A DNA stretch of 64,000 bases from Rickettsia endosymbiont of Culicoides impunctatus (GTDB lineage Bacteria; Pseudomonadota; Alphaproteobacteria; Rickettsiales; Rickettsiaceae), in contig CP084573.1 of assembly GCA_020410785.1 (NCBI GenBank), positions 1,405,632 through 1,469,631 of the forward strand. Direction: 5' to 3'. Position 1 is the stretch's first letter. Each line of letters opens with the position of its first letter. A program made the translations under genes and the position numbers. This document shows positions 19,156 through 29,571 of this stretch, in pieces. Below the pieces are notes generated by a model. It had not been told where the DNA came from and ran no database searches. It was given only the letters and a program-made list of their open reading frames with translations.

Positions 19156-22100
19156 GTGACAACGCCCATTATGAATAATACAAAAAACAACACTCTTATG
19201 TCATCACCAGACAAAAGACTTTCCATTATGTCGGATCTGGAAGAATTTGCATTTTATGGATTTCCTGATTTTGACGACCAACAGCGTTTGAATTACTTTG
19301 TGTTTACTCCTGAAGAATGGGAAGTCATATTACAGGGCTCTTCAATGGAGGCTCAAGTTTACGCTGCTATACAAATGGGATACTTCAAAGCAAAACATAT
19401 CTTTTTTCGTTTTTCGTTTCATAAGGTTCCACAAGATGATCTACGCTTCATTTTAACTCACTGTTTTACCAATCAAACACTTCAGGCTTTCAACATCACC
19501 AAATATGAGCACTACCGCGTCTGTGACTCAATTATCAAATTATTTAGCTACAAGCCTTGGTCAAAAGAGTTTTTGCCAAAGCTCTATGATCGAGCAAGGC
19601 TTAGCGTTAAACGGGAGATTGCGCATGAATTATTAGCATTTTTACAATCTGCAAAGATTGTTCGCCCAGGCTACTCAACTTTACAAAAAATTATCAGCCA
19701 CATTCTTGTCGAAGAACGCAAGCGCCTAAAATATTGTTTATATTCAGTACTTACAGATGAATACAAACAAAGTCTCAAACAACTTATTAAAAATGAAAAC
19801 ACTCTTTCAGAGCTAGCGGCTCTCAAACAAGATCCTAAAAGTTTTGGTTCGACAATGATGAACATTGAATGCAGAAAGCATAACCTATTGAAACCACTGC
19901 ATAATTTTGCCAAAACTATTTTACCAGTCCTAGAAATTTCTGCGCAAAATATTGCCACTTACGCAAGCCTTGCCAATTATTACACAATCTATGATTTAGA
20001 ACGATTTGACGATGAACGAACCTATCTCTATCTGTTGTGCTACGCGTTTAAACGTTATCAACAAATCAGCGATAATTTGATTGATGCCTTTAGCTTTCAA
20101 GTTAATAAACTAGAAAAAGAAACCAAAGCAAAAGCAGATGCCTATAGCGATGAGGAGCCAGATGACAAGGAGAAACAGGTGGGACAACTCATCTTGTTAT
20201 ATGTAGATGATAAATTAAGCGATTCTATGGAGTTAGGAGACGCGCGTAAAAAAGCGTTCGAGATTTTACCGAAAGAATCCATTCGCACTATTGGCGAAAA
20301 AATGATCAAAAAACACAAACCAAAACGCAAACAGCTTATTATGTGGCAAGAAAGAGACAGGGCTGTAGCACGCTATAAGCATCACTTGCGTTCCCTTTTG
20401 CTCGCCACAGATTTTAAAAGCCAGCATGCCGATAACCCTTTATTAAAAGCTATTCAGTGGATGAAGGAAGTTTTTGCTAAACAGCAATCGCTTACTCAAC
20501 AACACAGCAAACATTTCCCGCGGGACTTCATATCAAAACGATTGGAGCCTTATTTGTTAATAGATGATAAAAATGGTGAGTCGACTATTCGAGCAAATCG
20601 CTATGAAATAGCCGTGTATTGCCAAATTACCAAACAAATAGAAACAGGTGCACTCTATATTGACGACAGCGTGCGTCATCGTCCTTTTGCGCACGATCTT
20701 GTATCCCTTGAGGAGAAGAAGCATATCTTAGACGCGCTTGCAATTCCGTGGATCAAAACACCATGTGACTCACAACTTGATTTACTTTTTAAAGAACTTG
20801 ATACCCTGTGGATCGAGGTTAATCATAGCTTAAAACAAGGCACATTGAAACATCTAAAATATAACCACACAAAACAGGAAGTGCTGTGGGTTAAGCCAAG
20901 GACTGTTAATGAAGAAGAAACCTTAGAAAAACAGACTTTTTATGGTAAACTACCAGTTTGTGACTTGAGCGATGTCTTGCAATTTGTTAATGATAAGTGC
21001 CACTTTCTATCAGTACTCACTCCTTTACAGCCCCTTTATATCAAACAGAAGGTAGATTTTAATAACTTAATTGCGGTCATGATTTCCCAAGCCACCAATA
21101 TTGGTAATCATAAAATGGCACAAACCAGTGATTGTGTTTATCATATCCTTGAATCTACCTATAAACAGTATATGAGGCTTGTCACTCTTAAAAAAGCCAA
21201 TGCAATTATTGCCAATCATATCACCAATTTAAGTATTTTTCCTCATTATACCTTTGATCTTAATGTACTTTATGGCGCTGTCGACGGACAAAAGTTTGAA
21301 GCCCTAACACCCACAACTAAAGCACGGTACTCGCGAAAATATTTTAAAAAAGGTCGTGGGGTAGTTGCATATACAATGCTATCCAATTACGTGCCAATTA
21401 ACTCAGACGTGATTGGCGCTCACGAGCACGAAAGTAATTTTGTGTTTGATATTTGGTATAACAACACATCTCTGATTAACCCAACGGTTATTACTGGTGA
21501 CATGCACAGCGTCAATAAAGCTAACTTTGCGCTTTTCCATATGTTTGGCGGTGAATTAAGACCAAGGTTTACAAATCTAAAAAGTGAACTAAACAATGTA
21601 TATGGGACAAAGGATCCGGCTTCCTATGTAAATTTTCTAGTTCAGCCAATTGGTATAATTGATCGTCAGTTGATAATAGATGAAAAAGATAATATAGACC
21701 GTATTATTGCTACTCTAGCTTTAAAAGAAATGAGCCAAAGTACGCTGATTAAAAAGCTTTGCGCGCTTTCTACGAACAACAAGACAAGAAAAGCTCTTTT
21801 TGAGTTCAACAAATTAATCAGAAGTATTTATACATTGAAATGCATTTTAGATCCTAAAATCCTTGAGAATGCGCATAGATCACAAAATAGGCTTGAATCC
21901 TACCATACATTACGTGGAGCTATTGCCAAGGTTAGCGGTAGAAAAGCTTTGCTGGGACGCACTGATCTTGAAATGGAAATTAGCAACCAGTGTGGTCTAT
22001 TAATTGCAAGCGCCATTATTTATTACAATGCTTCAATTCATTCCCACCTGCTCAACAAAAATCCAAATAACAAAAAGGTACTAAAATTTCTTAGAAAATT

Positions 22101-22209
22101 ATCCCCCGCCGCTTGGCAGCATATCCACTTTACCGGTTACTTTAGTTTTTATGACAACAGAAGAAAAATAGACATCGATAAAATGCTAGAAGATATATTG
22201 CTTAACTGA
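19156..22209 (+). CDS. tnpA: Tn3-family transposase, copy A
   Basis: 1,017 residues from GTG 19156; ATG 19171 is an alternative start. The N-terminal part has the Tn3 DUF4158-like region (FFRFSFHKVPQDDLRF). The catalytic DDE region is at about residues 690-930 and includes FDLNVLYGAVDGQKFE (first Asp), TVITGDMHSVNKANFALF (second Asp) and the C-terminal helix set with NQCGLLIASAIIYYNASI. The length is normal for the family and the gene appears intact, unlike copy B. It catalyses replicative transposition using the 43-bp ends. Confidence 0.95.
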   Translation: MTTPIMNNTKNNTLMSSPDKRLSIMSDLEEFAFYGFPDFDDQQRLNYFVFTPEEWEVILQGSSMEAQVYAAIQMGYFKAKHIFFRFSFHKVPQDDLRFILTHCFTNQTLQAFNITKYEHYRVCDSIIKLFSYKPWSKEFLPKLYDRARLSVKREIAHELLAFLQSAKIVRPGYSTLQKIISHILVEERKRLKYCLYSVLTDEYKQSLKQLIKNENTLSELAALKQDPKSFGSTMMNIECRKHNLLKPLHNFAKTILPVLEISAQNIATYASLANYYTIYDLERFDDERTYLYLLCYAFKRYQQISDNLIDAFSFQVNKLEKETKAKADAYSDEEPDDKEKQVGQLILLYVDDKLSDSMELGDARKKAFEILPKESIRTIGEKMIKKHKPKRKQLIMWQERDRAVARYKHHLRSLLLATDFKSQHADNPLLKAIQWMKEVFAKQQSLTQQHSKHFPRDFISKRLEPYLLIDDKNGESTIRANRYEIAVYCQITKQIETGALYIDDSVRHRPFAHDLVSLEEKKHILDALAIPWIKTPCDSQLDLLFKELDTLWIEVNHSLKQGTLKHLKYNHTKQEVLWVKPRTVNEEETLEKQTFYGKLPVCDLSDVLQFVNDKCHFLSVLTPLQPLYIKQKVDFNNLIAVMISQATNIGNHKMAQTSDCVYHILESTYKQYMRLVTLKKANAIIANHITNLSIFPHYTFDLNVLYGAVDGQKFEALTPTTKARYSRKYFKKGRGVVAYTMLSNYVPINSDVIGAHEHESNFVFDIWYNNTSLINPTVITGDMHSVNKANFALFHMFGGELRPRFTNLKSELNNVYGTKDPASYVNFLVQPIGIIDRQLIIDEKDNIDRIIATLALKEMSQSTLIKKLCALSTNNKTRKALFEFNKLIRSIYTLKCILDPKILENAHRSQNRLESYHTLRGAIAKVSGRKALLGRTDLEMEISNQCGLLIASAIIYYNASIHSHLLNKNPNNKKVLKFLRKLSPAAWQHIHFTGYFSFYDNRRKIDIDKMLEDILLN

Positions 22210-22227
22210 ACACTGACTTATACGCCT

Positions 22228-22270
22228 AAACACTTTGTCGGAAATTTGGACGGTTTGTGGCTAGAAGGCC
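22228..22270. repeat. Terminal inverted repeat, transposase end of copy A
   Basis: AAACACTTTGTCGGAAATTTG... ending GGCTAGAAGGCC, followed by TAGAA (22271-22275). It supplies the first codons (TTG 22246 onward) of the reading frame that continues into the tra block. Confidence 0.9.
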
Positions 22271-22275
22271 TAGAA

Positions 22276-22911
22276 GTTGATTATTGCGATCCTAAGATTG
22301 TCAACCATAAAAGAGATATTGATAAGATTTCAGATGGCAGTAGTAAGTTGATGTCACGGTTAATGGAAGGTTTACGTGACCTTGATATTGATTGTAAAAC
22401 TGTTAAGGGGGATAAAGAGTTAGAGCCTGAATACGTCATCGAGATTGAAAAAGAACATATGAATGACACAATATACAATCAAAAATTCTGCGAGGAGCTA
22501 CGTAATGAATATAGTTGTAGTGATAGTCTAACATTAAAATGTACTAAGCCTTCGGTAAGGTATAAAGAATGGCAAGATAGAGTAATGTATCTTGGAGGTT
22601 TTGAGTTTTGGTTTGATTATCATGGTTGGACACATACCATCAGATGCCGCAGAGGTTATTGGAGCGTGCATATGCGTCAAGGTAGGCGTATTAATGAAGA
22701 AAGACGTAACATGATAGTGAGTCGTTTAGGGGTGAAATTAGAGCAAGTGGAGGGAGTTAGAGCTCCCTGGGATGGTGAAGGTAAAATCACTCATGTTCAA
22801 GGTGTCCATCATGTGTTTCAAAGATATGCTATATATTATAAATATAGGGATAGTTATCCAGTATGTGAAGAATGGTCAGAAGAGTGGGCGGAAAAATGCA
22901 GATTAAAATGA
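22276..22911 (+). pseudogene. tra-linked protein, 5' part lost at the transposon junction (likely 3' half of the HTH gene at 29.6-30.1 kb)
   Basis: 211 native codons. The frame opens at TTG 22246 inside the transposon end, but the host-derived part starts at the TAGAA flank. I do not recognise a family. Visible features are LMSRLMEGLRDLDIDCK, FCEELRNEYSCSDSLTLKC, and a Trp/His-rich part (FDYHGWTHTIRCRRGYW). It has no signal peptide. Its stop overlaps the traN ATG (ATGA at 22908-22911), so it belonged to the tra operon. Joining it through the single TAGAA to the minus-strand frame at 29572-30066 gives an uninterrupted 376-codon gene. Confidence 0.6.
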
Positions 22912-24005
22912 TCAACCATTTTACCACTGATTATACATATAAATTTAATATTCTAATGTTACAAGTAGTGACCACAGTGATTTTTTGGGTTTGTTTTGTA
23001 CACTCATCTGAGGCTGGTAATCGTTTTACCTCAAATTATCCTTGTGTTGATAAGGGTAAACATTGTGTAAGTTCTGGCACAAGAACTATACAGGGATTTG
23101 AGGTACACCGAGATTGTTGGGAATTTGCCTATAGTAAAACATGTGATTATCCTAGTAAAAATGACTGTAAGAATTTTGCACATTGTTATGCAGTAGCAGA
23201 CTTGCCGTGTTTACTACGGGATAATTATGGTAATTGTGTAAATCTACACAAAGAATTTTCTTGTAAAAGTTGGAATCCTGTAACTATTGATAAAGAAATG
23301 GTAAGAACTGGACTAGTTGAGAAAGAGGGCAAAGATAGATTGGTATGCAAAGGAGTACCTTGCATTGATGGTAACTGTGTTGACAAGAGCTATTTAACAG
23401 ACGCTGATATGATGGACTCAGTATCAAAACTATATGCAGTAGGTCAGATGAAAGGGGCTACTGATCCAAATTTCAAATTATTTGAAGGGTTTAGTCAAAG
23501 TTGCAGTAAAAAAGCTGTCTCTTATACTAATTGCTGTTCTACCAGCTTAAAAGGTTGGGGTAAGCATTTAGGGGCAAGATGCACAAAAAATGAAATCGAT
23601 TTAATAGATAAACGACAAAAAAACTTATGTGTTTATGTCGGGAAAGAAAATAAACAAAAAATGCGTATTAATAAAATAGTGAAGCATCATTATTGTTGCT
23701 TTGGTTCACTACTTAACAAAGTGATACAAATAGAGTCACGTAAACAACTTGGTATGAATTTTGGTAGTGGCAAATACACTAATTGTCGTGGCTTAACACT
23801 TGCAGAGATTATGAGGCTAGATTTTGACAGGATGGATTTCAGTGAGTTCTTTGCCGATATTTTAAAGAGGATGAAGGTACCAAAGGTAGGAGATATTAAA
23901 GCACGAGTGAACTCATCGCTACCAAGCGTACAAAAATACGACGGTAATCCAGATAATAAAAACAATAATAAGGCTGGCTGGAATACTGATCTGAAAGTTG
24001 ATTAA
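22908..24005 (+). CDS. traN: Conjugal transfer mating-pair stabilisation protein TraN
   Basis: 365 residues from ATG 22908. The frame opens earlier at 22872, but 22908 gives the operon-type ATGA overlap and a clean signal peptide (ILMLQVVTTVIFWVCFVHSSEAG). The mature part is Cys-rich, with the TraN signature GTRTIQGFEVHRDCWEFAYSK, then CKNFAHCYAVADLPCLL and YTNCCSTSLKGWGKHLGARC. TraN of F-type systems is an outer-membrane protein that stabilises mating contacts. It is short compared with F TraN (about 600 residues), as expected of reduced rickettsial versions. traF follows. Confidence 0.82.
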   Translation: MINHFTTDYTYKFNILMLQVVTTVIFWVCFVHSSEAGNRFTSNYPCVDKGKHCVSSGTRTIQGFEVHRDCWEFAYSKTCDYPSKNDCKNFAHCYAVADLPCLLRDNYGNCVNLHKEFSCKSWNPVTIDKEMVRTGLVEKEGKDRLVCKGVPCIDGNCVDKSYLTDADMMDSVSKLYAVGQMKGATDPNFKLFEGFSQSCSKKAVSYTNCCSTSLKGWGKHLGARCTKNEIDLIDKRQKNLCVYVGKENKQKMRINKIVKHHYCCFGSLLNKVIQIESRKQLGMNFGSGKYTNCRGLTLAEIMRLDFDRMDFSEFFADILKRMKVPKVGDIKARVNSSLPSVQKYDGNPDNKNNNKAGWNTDLKVD

Positions 24006-24052
24006 TAACAATAAATAGAATTAGAGATACTAGCGAATTACAAGTAATAGTT

Positions 24053-24862
24053 ATGGTAAATTATACAACAATATTAGTTTTGATATACATTCTGTTACCT
24101 AGTATGAGTTATGCCAATTTCTTTGAGCAACGTTATCGTGGTTGGTTATGGTTTGAAGAGAAGATGATAGAGCAAGATATGATGTCATCAGAACAGCCGA
24201 GTAACGACATTACCCCAGAGCAGGCTAAAGAAGAAATAGAGCAATTTGCTAAGGAACTTGCTGAACTCAAGTTTATGATGCTAGCTCGTCCAACCCCGGC
24301 AAATGTTAAGGCTTACCGAGATAAGGAAAAACAAATGTGGCAGCAAGCAGAAAAGTTGCATGATAGTTGGGATATGGCAAATCTTCTTTATCCGCAGCAA
24401 CGTGATCTTATTAATAATCCGGTAAATGTTCATGGGGTAAAAGCCAAAAGAGCAATACAAGAAGCAGAGAATTCTCGCAAGATTCAACAGTTAGCTAAGG
24501 AGTTTGATTTAGTATTATTTTTTAGCGAGCAGTGTCAGTACTGCCAATTATTAGCACCAGTACTAAAAAATTTTGGTTCTCGATATGGTTTTAACATTGA
24601 TGCGGTAAGTAGCACTGGTAGTAAACATGAATATTTTAAGACATACAAGGCTAATGGATTAATAGAACGTTTAAACATAACTGAATTTCCTACAGTTATC
24701 GCTGTAAGTCATGATGCTAAAACAGCATTTGAACTAATTCGTGGATATGTAAGCGAATCGGAATTGGAAGAATATAGTTTGCTGGCTGTTAAACATCTTG
24801 CAAATATCAAGAACAAAGAAGCTGTTGTTAACAGTTTAATATCAAGTAATTTATCAGAATGA
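24053..24862 (+). CDS. traF: Conjugal pilus assembly protein TraF (thioredoxin-like)
   Basis: 269 residues. Signal peptide (LLPSMSYA), a conserved N-terminal helix region FFEQRYRGWLWFEEKM (TraF hallmark), then a C-terminal thioredoxin fold with FFSEQCQYCQLLAPVL (CxxC) and TEFPTVIAVS (cis-Pro). F-type TraF acts in the periplasm in pilus assembly, probably on disulfides of Cys-rich partners such as TraN and TraH. Some F TraF proteins lack the CxxC; this one keeps it. The stop overlaps the traH start (ATGA). Confidence 0.9.
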   Translation: MVNYTTILVLIYILLPSMSYANFFEQRYRGWLWFEEKMIEQDMMSSEQPSNDITPEQAKEEIEQFAKELAELKFMMLARPTPANVKAYRDKEKQMWQQAEKLHDSWDMANLLYPQQRDLINNPVNVHGVKAKRAIQEAENSRKIQQLAKEFDLVLFFSEQCQYCQLLAPVLKNFGSRYGFNIDAVSSTGSKHEYFKTYKANGLIERLNITEFPTVIAVSHDAKTAFELIRGYVSESELEEYSLLAVKHLANIKNKEAVVNSLISSNLSE

Positions 24863-25743
24863 GCAACAAAGCCTTAAATATTTTAAAATACATAGTAATC
24901 ATTACTATATTTGGTAATCACACTATTTTTGCTAGTGGTATAGACAAGTTAATGAAATATGCAAGTCCTAATGGGAGCATGAGTAATGTTAACAAAGCAG
25001 CGATTATCAACGATCAGCAAGGAGGTTATATGACTGGTGGTTCAGTAATCTTGAGAGGTCCACGCCCAAAAACTTTGCAACCCCTAACAATACAAACTCC
25101 TAAACTAGAGTTTGATGCTTGTACCGGCTCTGCTGATTTTCGTTTTGTCGGGCTTAGTTATATTTCCAGCAGAGAGTTTACTCAGTTCTTTAAGAATATG
25201 GGTACGGCATCAGGTGCTTATGCTGTTAAAATGCTGATTAAATCAGCCTGTCCTCAATGTGAAGATATCATGTCGTATATGGAAACGGTAGCAAGAGATA
25301 TTAATGGTATGATGATGGATCAATGTGCAGCAGGTCAAGCTCTAGCTAAGGGAGCATTCCCGATGCTTAATAGTAGTAGTCAGCAAAGATGTTTAATACA
25401 AGGCAATATTGGTAAAACGAATAAAGACATGTATGAGGCAAGCGATAAATGTAAAAGTAATCCGGATCGTTTTGGTAATAGTGGAGAGGAAGATGAACTT
25501 AAATCCTTGCTTGGTAATGAATTTAATTTGGTATGGAAGGCACTTAGTAAAGGTAGTAGTGGTGATTTAGATTTTAAGGAATTAATCATGTCTATTAGCG
25601 GTACTATCATCGGGCGTAAGATTGATGGTCGTTTTCATTTTAACAACAAGCCATCATTAGTGTTAAATAATGATCTTTTGGAGCAATATAGGCCTTCTAG
25701 CCACAAACCGTCCAAATTTCCGACAAAGTGTTTAGGCGTATAA
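24859..25743 (+). pseudogene. traH: Conjugal pilus assembly protein TraH, truncated by transposon B
   Basis: The native part runs to about residue 277 (LVLNNDLLEQY); the last 17 residues (RPSSHKPSKFPTKCLGV) are translation of the terminal inverted repeat of copy B. Family marks are the signal peptide (IFGNHTIFA), GGYMTGGSVILR, the Cys-containing FDACTGSADF and SACPQCEDIM, and LVWKALSKG. F-type TraH is about 450 residues, so roughly the C-terminal 150-180 residues are missing, and they are not found left of copy A either. It is probably non-functional. Confidence 0.85.
25691..25733. repeat. Terminal inverted repeat, transposase end of copy B
   Basis: GGCCTTCTAGCCACAAACCG to GACAAAGTGTTT. It replaces the end of traH. 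Confidence 0.9.
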
Positions 25744-25844
25744 GTCAGTGTTCAGTTAAGCAATATATCTTCTAGCATTTTATCGATGTCTATTTTTCTT
25801 CTGTTGTCATAAAAACTAAAGTAACCGGTAAAGTGGATATGCTG

Positions 25845-28805
25845 CTAAGCGGCGGGGGATAATTTTCTAAGAAATTTTAGTACCTTTTTGTTATTTGGAT
25901 TTTTGTTGAGCAGGTGGGAATGAATTGAAGCATTGTAATAAATAATGGCGCTTGCAATTAATAGACCACACTGGTTGCTAATTTCCATTTCAAGATCAGT
26001 GCGTCCCAGCAAAGCTTTTCTACCGCTAACCTTGGCAATAGCTCCACGTAATGTATGGTAGGATTCAAGCCTATTTTGTGATCTATGCGCATTCTCAAGG
26101 ATTTTAGGATCTAAAATGCATTTCAATGTATAAATACTTCTGATTAATTTGTTGAACTCAAAAAGAGCTTTTCTTGTCTTGTTGTTCGTAGAAAGCGCGC
26201 AAAGCTTTTTAATCAGCGTACTTTGGCTCATTTCTTTTAAAGCTAGAGTAGCAATAATACGGTCTATATTATCTTTTTCATCTATTATCAACTGACGATC
26301 AATTATACCAATTGGCTGAACTAGAAAATTTACATAGGAAGCCGGATCCTTTGTCCCATATACATTGTTTAGTTCACTTTTTAGATTTGTAAACCTTGGT
26401 CTTAATTCACTGCCAAACATATGGAAAAGCGCAAAGTTAGCTTTATTGACGCTGTGCATGTCACCAGTAATAACCGTTGGGTTAATCAGAGATGTGTTGT
26501 TATACCAAATATCAAACACAAAATTACTTTCGTGCTCGTGAGCGCCAATCACGTCTGAGTTAATTGGCACGTAATTGGATAGCATTGTATATGCAACTAC
26601 CCCACGACCTTTTTTAAAATATTTTCGCGAGTACCGTGCTTTAGTTGTGGGTGTTAGGGCTTCAAACTTTTGTCCGTCGACAGCGCCATAAAGTACATTA
26701 AGATCAAAGGTATAATGAGGAAAAATACTTAAATTGGTGATATGATTGGCAATAATTGCATTGGCTTTTTTAAGAGTGACAAGCCTCATATACTGTTTAT
26801 AGGTAGATTCAAGGATATGATAAACACAATCACTGGTTTGTGCCATTTTATGATTACCAATATTGGTGGCTTGGGAAATCATGACCGCAATTAAGTTATT
26901 AAAATCTACCTTCTGTTTGATATAAAGGGGCTGTAAAGGAGTGAGTACTGATAGAAAGTGGCACTTATCATTAACAAATTGCAAGACATCGCTCAAGTCA
27001 CAAACTGGTAGTTTACCATAAAAAGTCTGTTTTTCTAAGGTTTCTTCTTCATTAACAGTCCTTGGCTTAACCCACAGCACTTCCTGTTTTGTGTGGTTAT
27101 ATTTTAGATGTTTCAATGTGCCTTGTTTTAAGCTATGATTAACCTCGATCCACAGGGTATCAAGTTCTTTAAAAAGTAAATCAAGTTGTGAGTCACATGG
27201 TGTTTTGATCCACGGAATTGCAAGCGCGTCTAAGATATGCTTCTTCTCCTCAAGGGATACAAGATCGTGCGCAAAAGGACGATGACGCACGCTGTCGTCA
27301 ATATAGAGTGCACCTGTTTCTATTTGTTTGGTAATTTGGCAATACACGGCTATTTCATAGCGATTTGCTCGAATAGTCGACTCACCATTTTTATCATCTA
27401 TTAACAAATAAGGCTCCAATCGTTTTGATATGAAGTCCCGCGGGAAATGTTTGCTGTGTTGTTGAGTAAGCGATTGCTGTTTAGCAAAAACTTCCTTCAT
27501 CCACTGAATAGCTTTTAATAAAGGGTTATCGGCATGCTGGCTTTTAAAATCTGTGGCGAGCAAAAGGGAACGCAAGTGATGCTTATAGCGTGCTACAGCC
27601 CTGTCTCTTTCTTGCCACATAATAAGCTGTTTGCGTTTTGGTTTGTGTTTTTTGATCATTTTTTTGCCAATAGTGCGAATGGATTCTTTCGGTAAAATCT
27701 CGAACGCTTTTTTACGCGCGTCTCCTAACTCCATAGAATCGCTTAATTTATCATCTACATATAACAAGATGAGTTGTCCCACCTGTTTCTCCTTGTCATC
27801 TGGCTCCTCATCGCTATAGGCATCTGCTTTTGCTTTGGTTTCTTTTTCTAGTTTATTAACTTGAAAGCTAAAGGCATCAATCAAATTATCGCTGATTTGT
27901 TGATAACGTTTAAACGCGTAGCACAACAGATAGAGATAGGTTCGTTCATCGTCAAATCGTTCTAAATCATAGATTGTGTAATAATTGGCAAGGCTTGCGT
28001 AAGTGGCAATATTTTGCGCAGAAATTTCTAGGACTGGTAAAATAGTTTTGGCAAAATTATGCAGTGGTTTCAATAGGGTATGCTTTCTGCATTCAATGTT
28101 CATCATTGTCGAACCAAAACTTTTAGGATCTTGTTTGAGAGCCGCTAGCTCTGAAAGAGTGTTTTCATTTTTAATAAGTTGTTTGAGACTTTGTTTGTAT
28201 TCATCTGTAAGTACTGAATATAAACAATATTTTAGGCGCTTGCGTTCTTCGACAAGAATGTGGCTGATAATTTTTTGTAAAGTTGAGTAGCCTGGGCGAA
28301 CAATCTTTGCAGATTGTAAAAATGCTAATAATTCATGCGCAATCTCCCGTTTAACGCTAAGCCTTGCTCGATCATAGAGCTTTGGCAAAAACTCTTTTGA
28401 CCAAGGCTTGTAGCTAAATAATTTGATAATTGAGTCACAGACGCGGTAGTGCTCATATTTGGTGATGTTGAAAGCCTGAAGTGTTTGATTGGTAAAACAG
28501 TGAGTTAAAATGAAGCGTAGATCATCTTGTGGAACCTTATGAAACGAAAAACGAAAAAAGATATGTTTTGCTTTGAAGTATCCCATTTGTATAGCAGCGT
28601 AAACTTGAGCCTCCATTGAAGAGCCCTGTAATATGACTTCCCATTCTTCAGGAGTAAACACAAAGTAATTCAAACGCTGTTGGTCGTCAAAATCAGGAAA
28701 TCCATAAAATGCAAATTCTTCCAGATCCGACATAATGGAAAGTCTTTTGTCTGGTGATGACATAAGAGTGTTGTTTTTTGTATTATTCATAATGGGCGTT
28801 GTCAC
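25845..28805 (-). pseudogene. tnpA: Tn3-family transposase, copy B, truncated by a nonsense mutation
   Basis: 986 residues against 1,017 in copy A. At the codon that reads TGG (Trp 987) in copy A the sequence here is TAG, cutting off the last 31 residues (QHIHFTGYFSFYD...). Other differences seen are N to T (KHTLL), E to K (TIGKKM) and G to S (MFGSEL). The catalytic residues are retained. The missing end contains conserved aromatic residues of the family, so activity is doubtful; copy A could act in trans on the ends of copy B. Confidence 0.85.
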
Positions 28806-28899
28806 ACGTGCGAAATGAATATATAATACACATTAAAAACTATATACAAGATGTATTATTTTTTACTGTAATTTGGTTATAACTTAACAAGGCGTTTTA
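28806..28899. promoter_or_regulatory. Candidate res site and divergent promoters, copy B
   Basis: Inverted duplicate of 19062-19155, with the same ATAATACA/TGTATTAT dyad between the divergent recombinase and transposase genes. Confidence 0.55.
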
Positions 28900-29565
28900 A
28901 TGGGTAAAATTGTTGCTTATTTGCGAGCATCTACAGACAAGCAAGATTTAAATCATCAAAAACTAGAATTGCTTGAATTTGCCAGAAAGAAATCTCTGTC
29001 TATCGACGAATTTGTCGAAATCACCATTTCATCAAGAAAGAGTAGTAAACAAAGGCGTATTGATGAACTGCTGAGTATGTTAAATGACGGTGATATATTG
29101 CTTGTTACCGAACTCAGCCGACTCGGAAGAAGCACTACAGAGGTTATTACCATAGTAAACTCTTTAGCGAAGCGTAATATTCGCGTTATCGTTTTGAAAC
29201 AAAACTTAGATATCAGCCAACAAGACATAAATTCAAAGGTTACATTGACGCTTTTCTCATTGTTTTCTGAGTTAGAACGAGACTTAATCAGCTTGAGAAC
29301 AAAAGAAGCATTGGCTTCCAAGAAAAGACAAGGACAAATTTTAGGAAAACCAAAAGGAACAATTCAAAAAAGTAAATTTGATAAACATGCGGAAAAAATC
29401 AAAGAATTATTGGACTATGGTCTTTCAGTCCGTAAAATTTCTAGTGTGCTTGAATATACCAACCACATTGCACTTAATACTTATATTAACAAGAGAAACT
29501 TAAAGAAAAAAATTACAAACCACTTAACAAACACTTTGTCAGAAATTTGGAGGGTTTGTGGCTAG
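28900..29565 (+). CDS. tnpR: Serine recombinase (resolvase/invertase family), copy B
   Basis: 221 residues, identical in sequence to the copy A recombinase at 18396-19061, with the same catalytic RASTDKQ, SRLGRS and SELERDLI motifs. The last codons run into the terminal inverted repeat, where one silent base difference is present. It is divergent from the truncated transposase. With two res sites in inverted orientation, recombination by this enzyme would in principle invert rather than delete the DNA between them, although Tn3-type resolvases usually favour directly repeated sites. Confidence 0.93.
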   Translation: MGKIVAYLRASTDKQDLNHQKLELLEFARKKSLSIDEFVEITISSRKSSKQRRIDELLSMLNDGDILLVTELSRLGRSTTEVITIVNSLAKRNIRVIVLKQNLDISQQDINSKVTLTLFSLFSELERDLISLRTKEALASKKRQGQILGKPKGTIQKSKFDKHAEKIKELLDYGLSVRKISSVLEYTNHIALNTYINKRNLKKKITNHLTNTLSEIWRVCG

Positions 29566-29571
29566 AAGGCC
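29529..29571. repeat. Terminal inverted repeat, resolvase end of copy B
   Basis: AAACACTTTGTCAGAAATTTG... ending GGCTAGAAGGCC, followed by TTCTA at 29572-29576. The last few codons of the minus-strand HTH frame are translated from it. Confidence 0.9.

Larger units (their letters stand above)
18390..22270 (+). mobile_element. Tn3-family transposon, copy A
   Basis: 3,881 bp from GGCCTTCTAGCC at 18390 to GGCTAGAAGGCC at 22270. The two ends are 43-bp inverted repeats with one mismatch (ACAAACCCTCC at the resolvase end, ACAAACCGTCC at the transposase end). It contains a serine recombinase (minus) and a Tn3-type transposase (plus), divergently arranged. The flanking 5-mers, TAATT on the left and TAGAA on the right, do not match each other. 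Copy B at 25691-29571 is the same length, in inverted orientation, and nearly identical. Confidence 0.93.
25691..29571 (-). mobile_element. Tn3-family transposon, copy B (inverted)
   Basis: 3,881 bp, the same length as copy A and in the opposite orientation: transposase end at 25691, resolvase end at 29571. Differences from copy A seen in the translated genes are three missense changes and one nonsense change in the transposase, plus one base in the resolvase-end repeat. Flanking 5-mers are ATATA (left) and TTCTA (right), again unlike each other. TTCTA is the complement of the right flank of copy A. Confidence 0.93.

Noticed and set aside
18390..22270. Copy A read as a single insertion with its own 5-bp duplication
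   Set aside because: Its flanks are TAATT and TAGAA, which do not match; the match lies with the far end of copy B.
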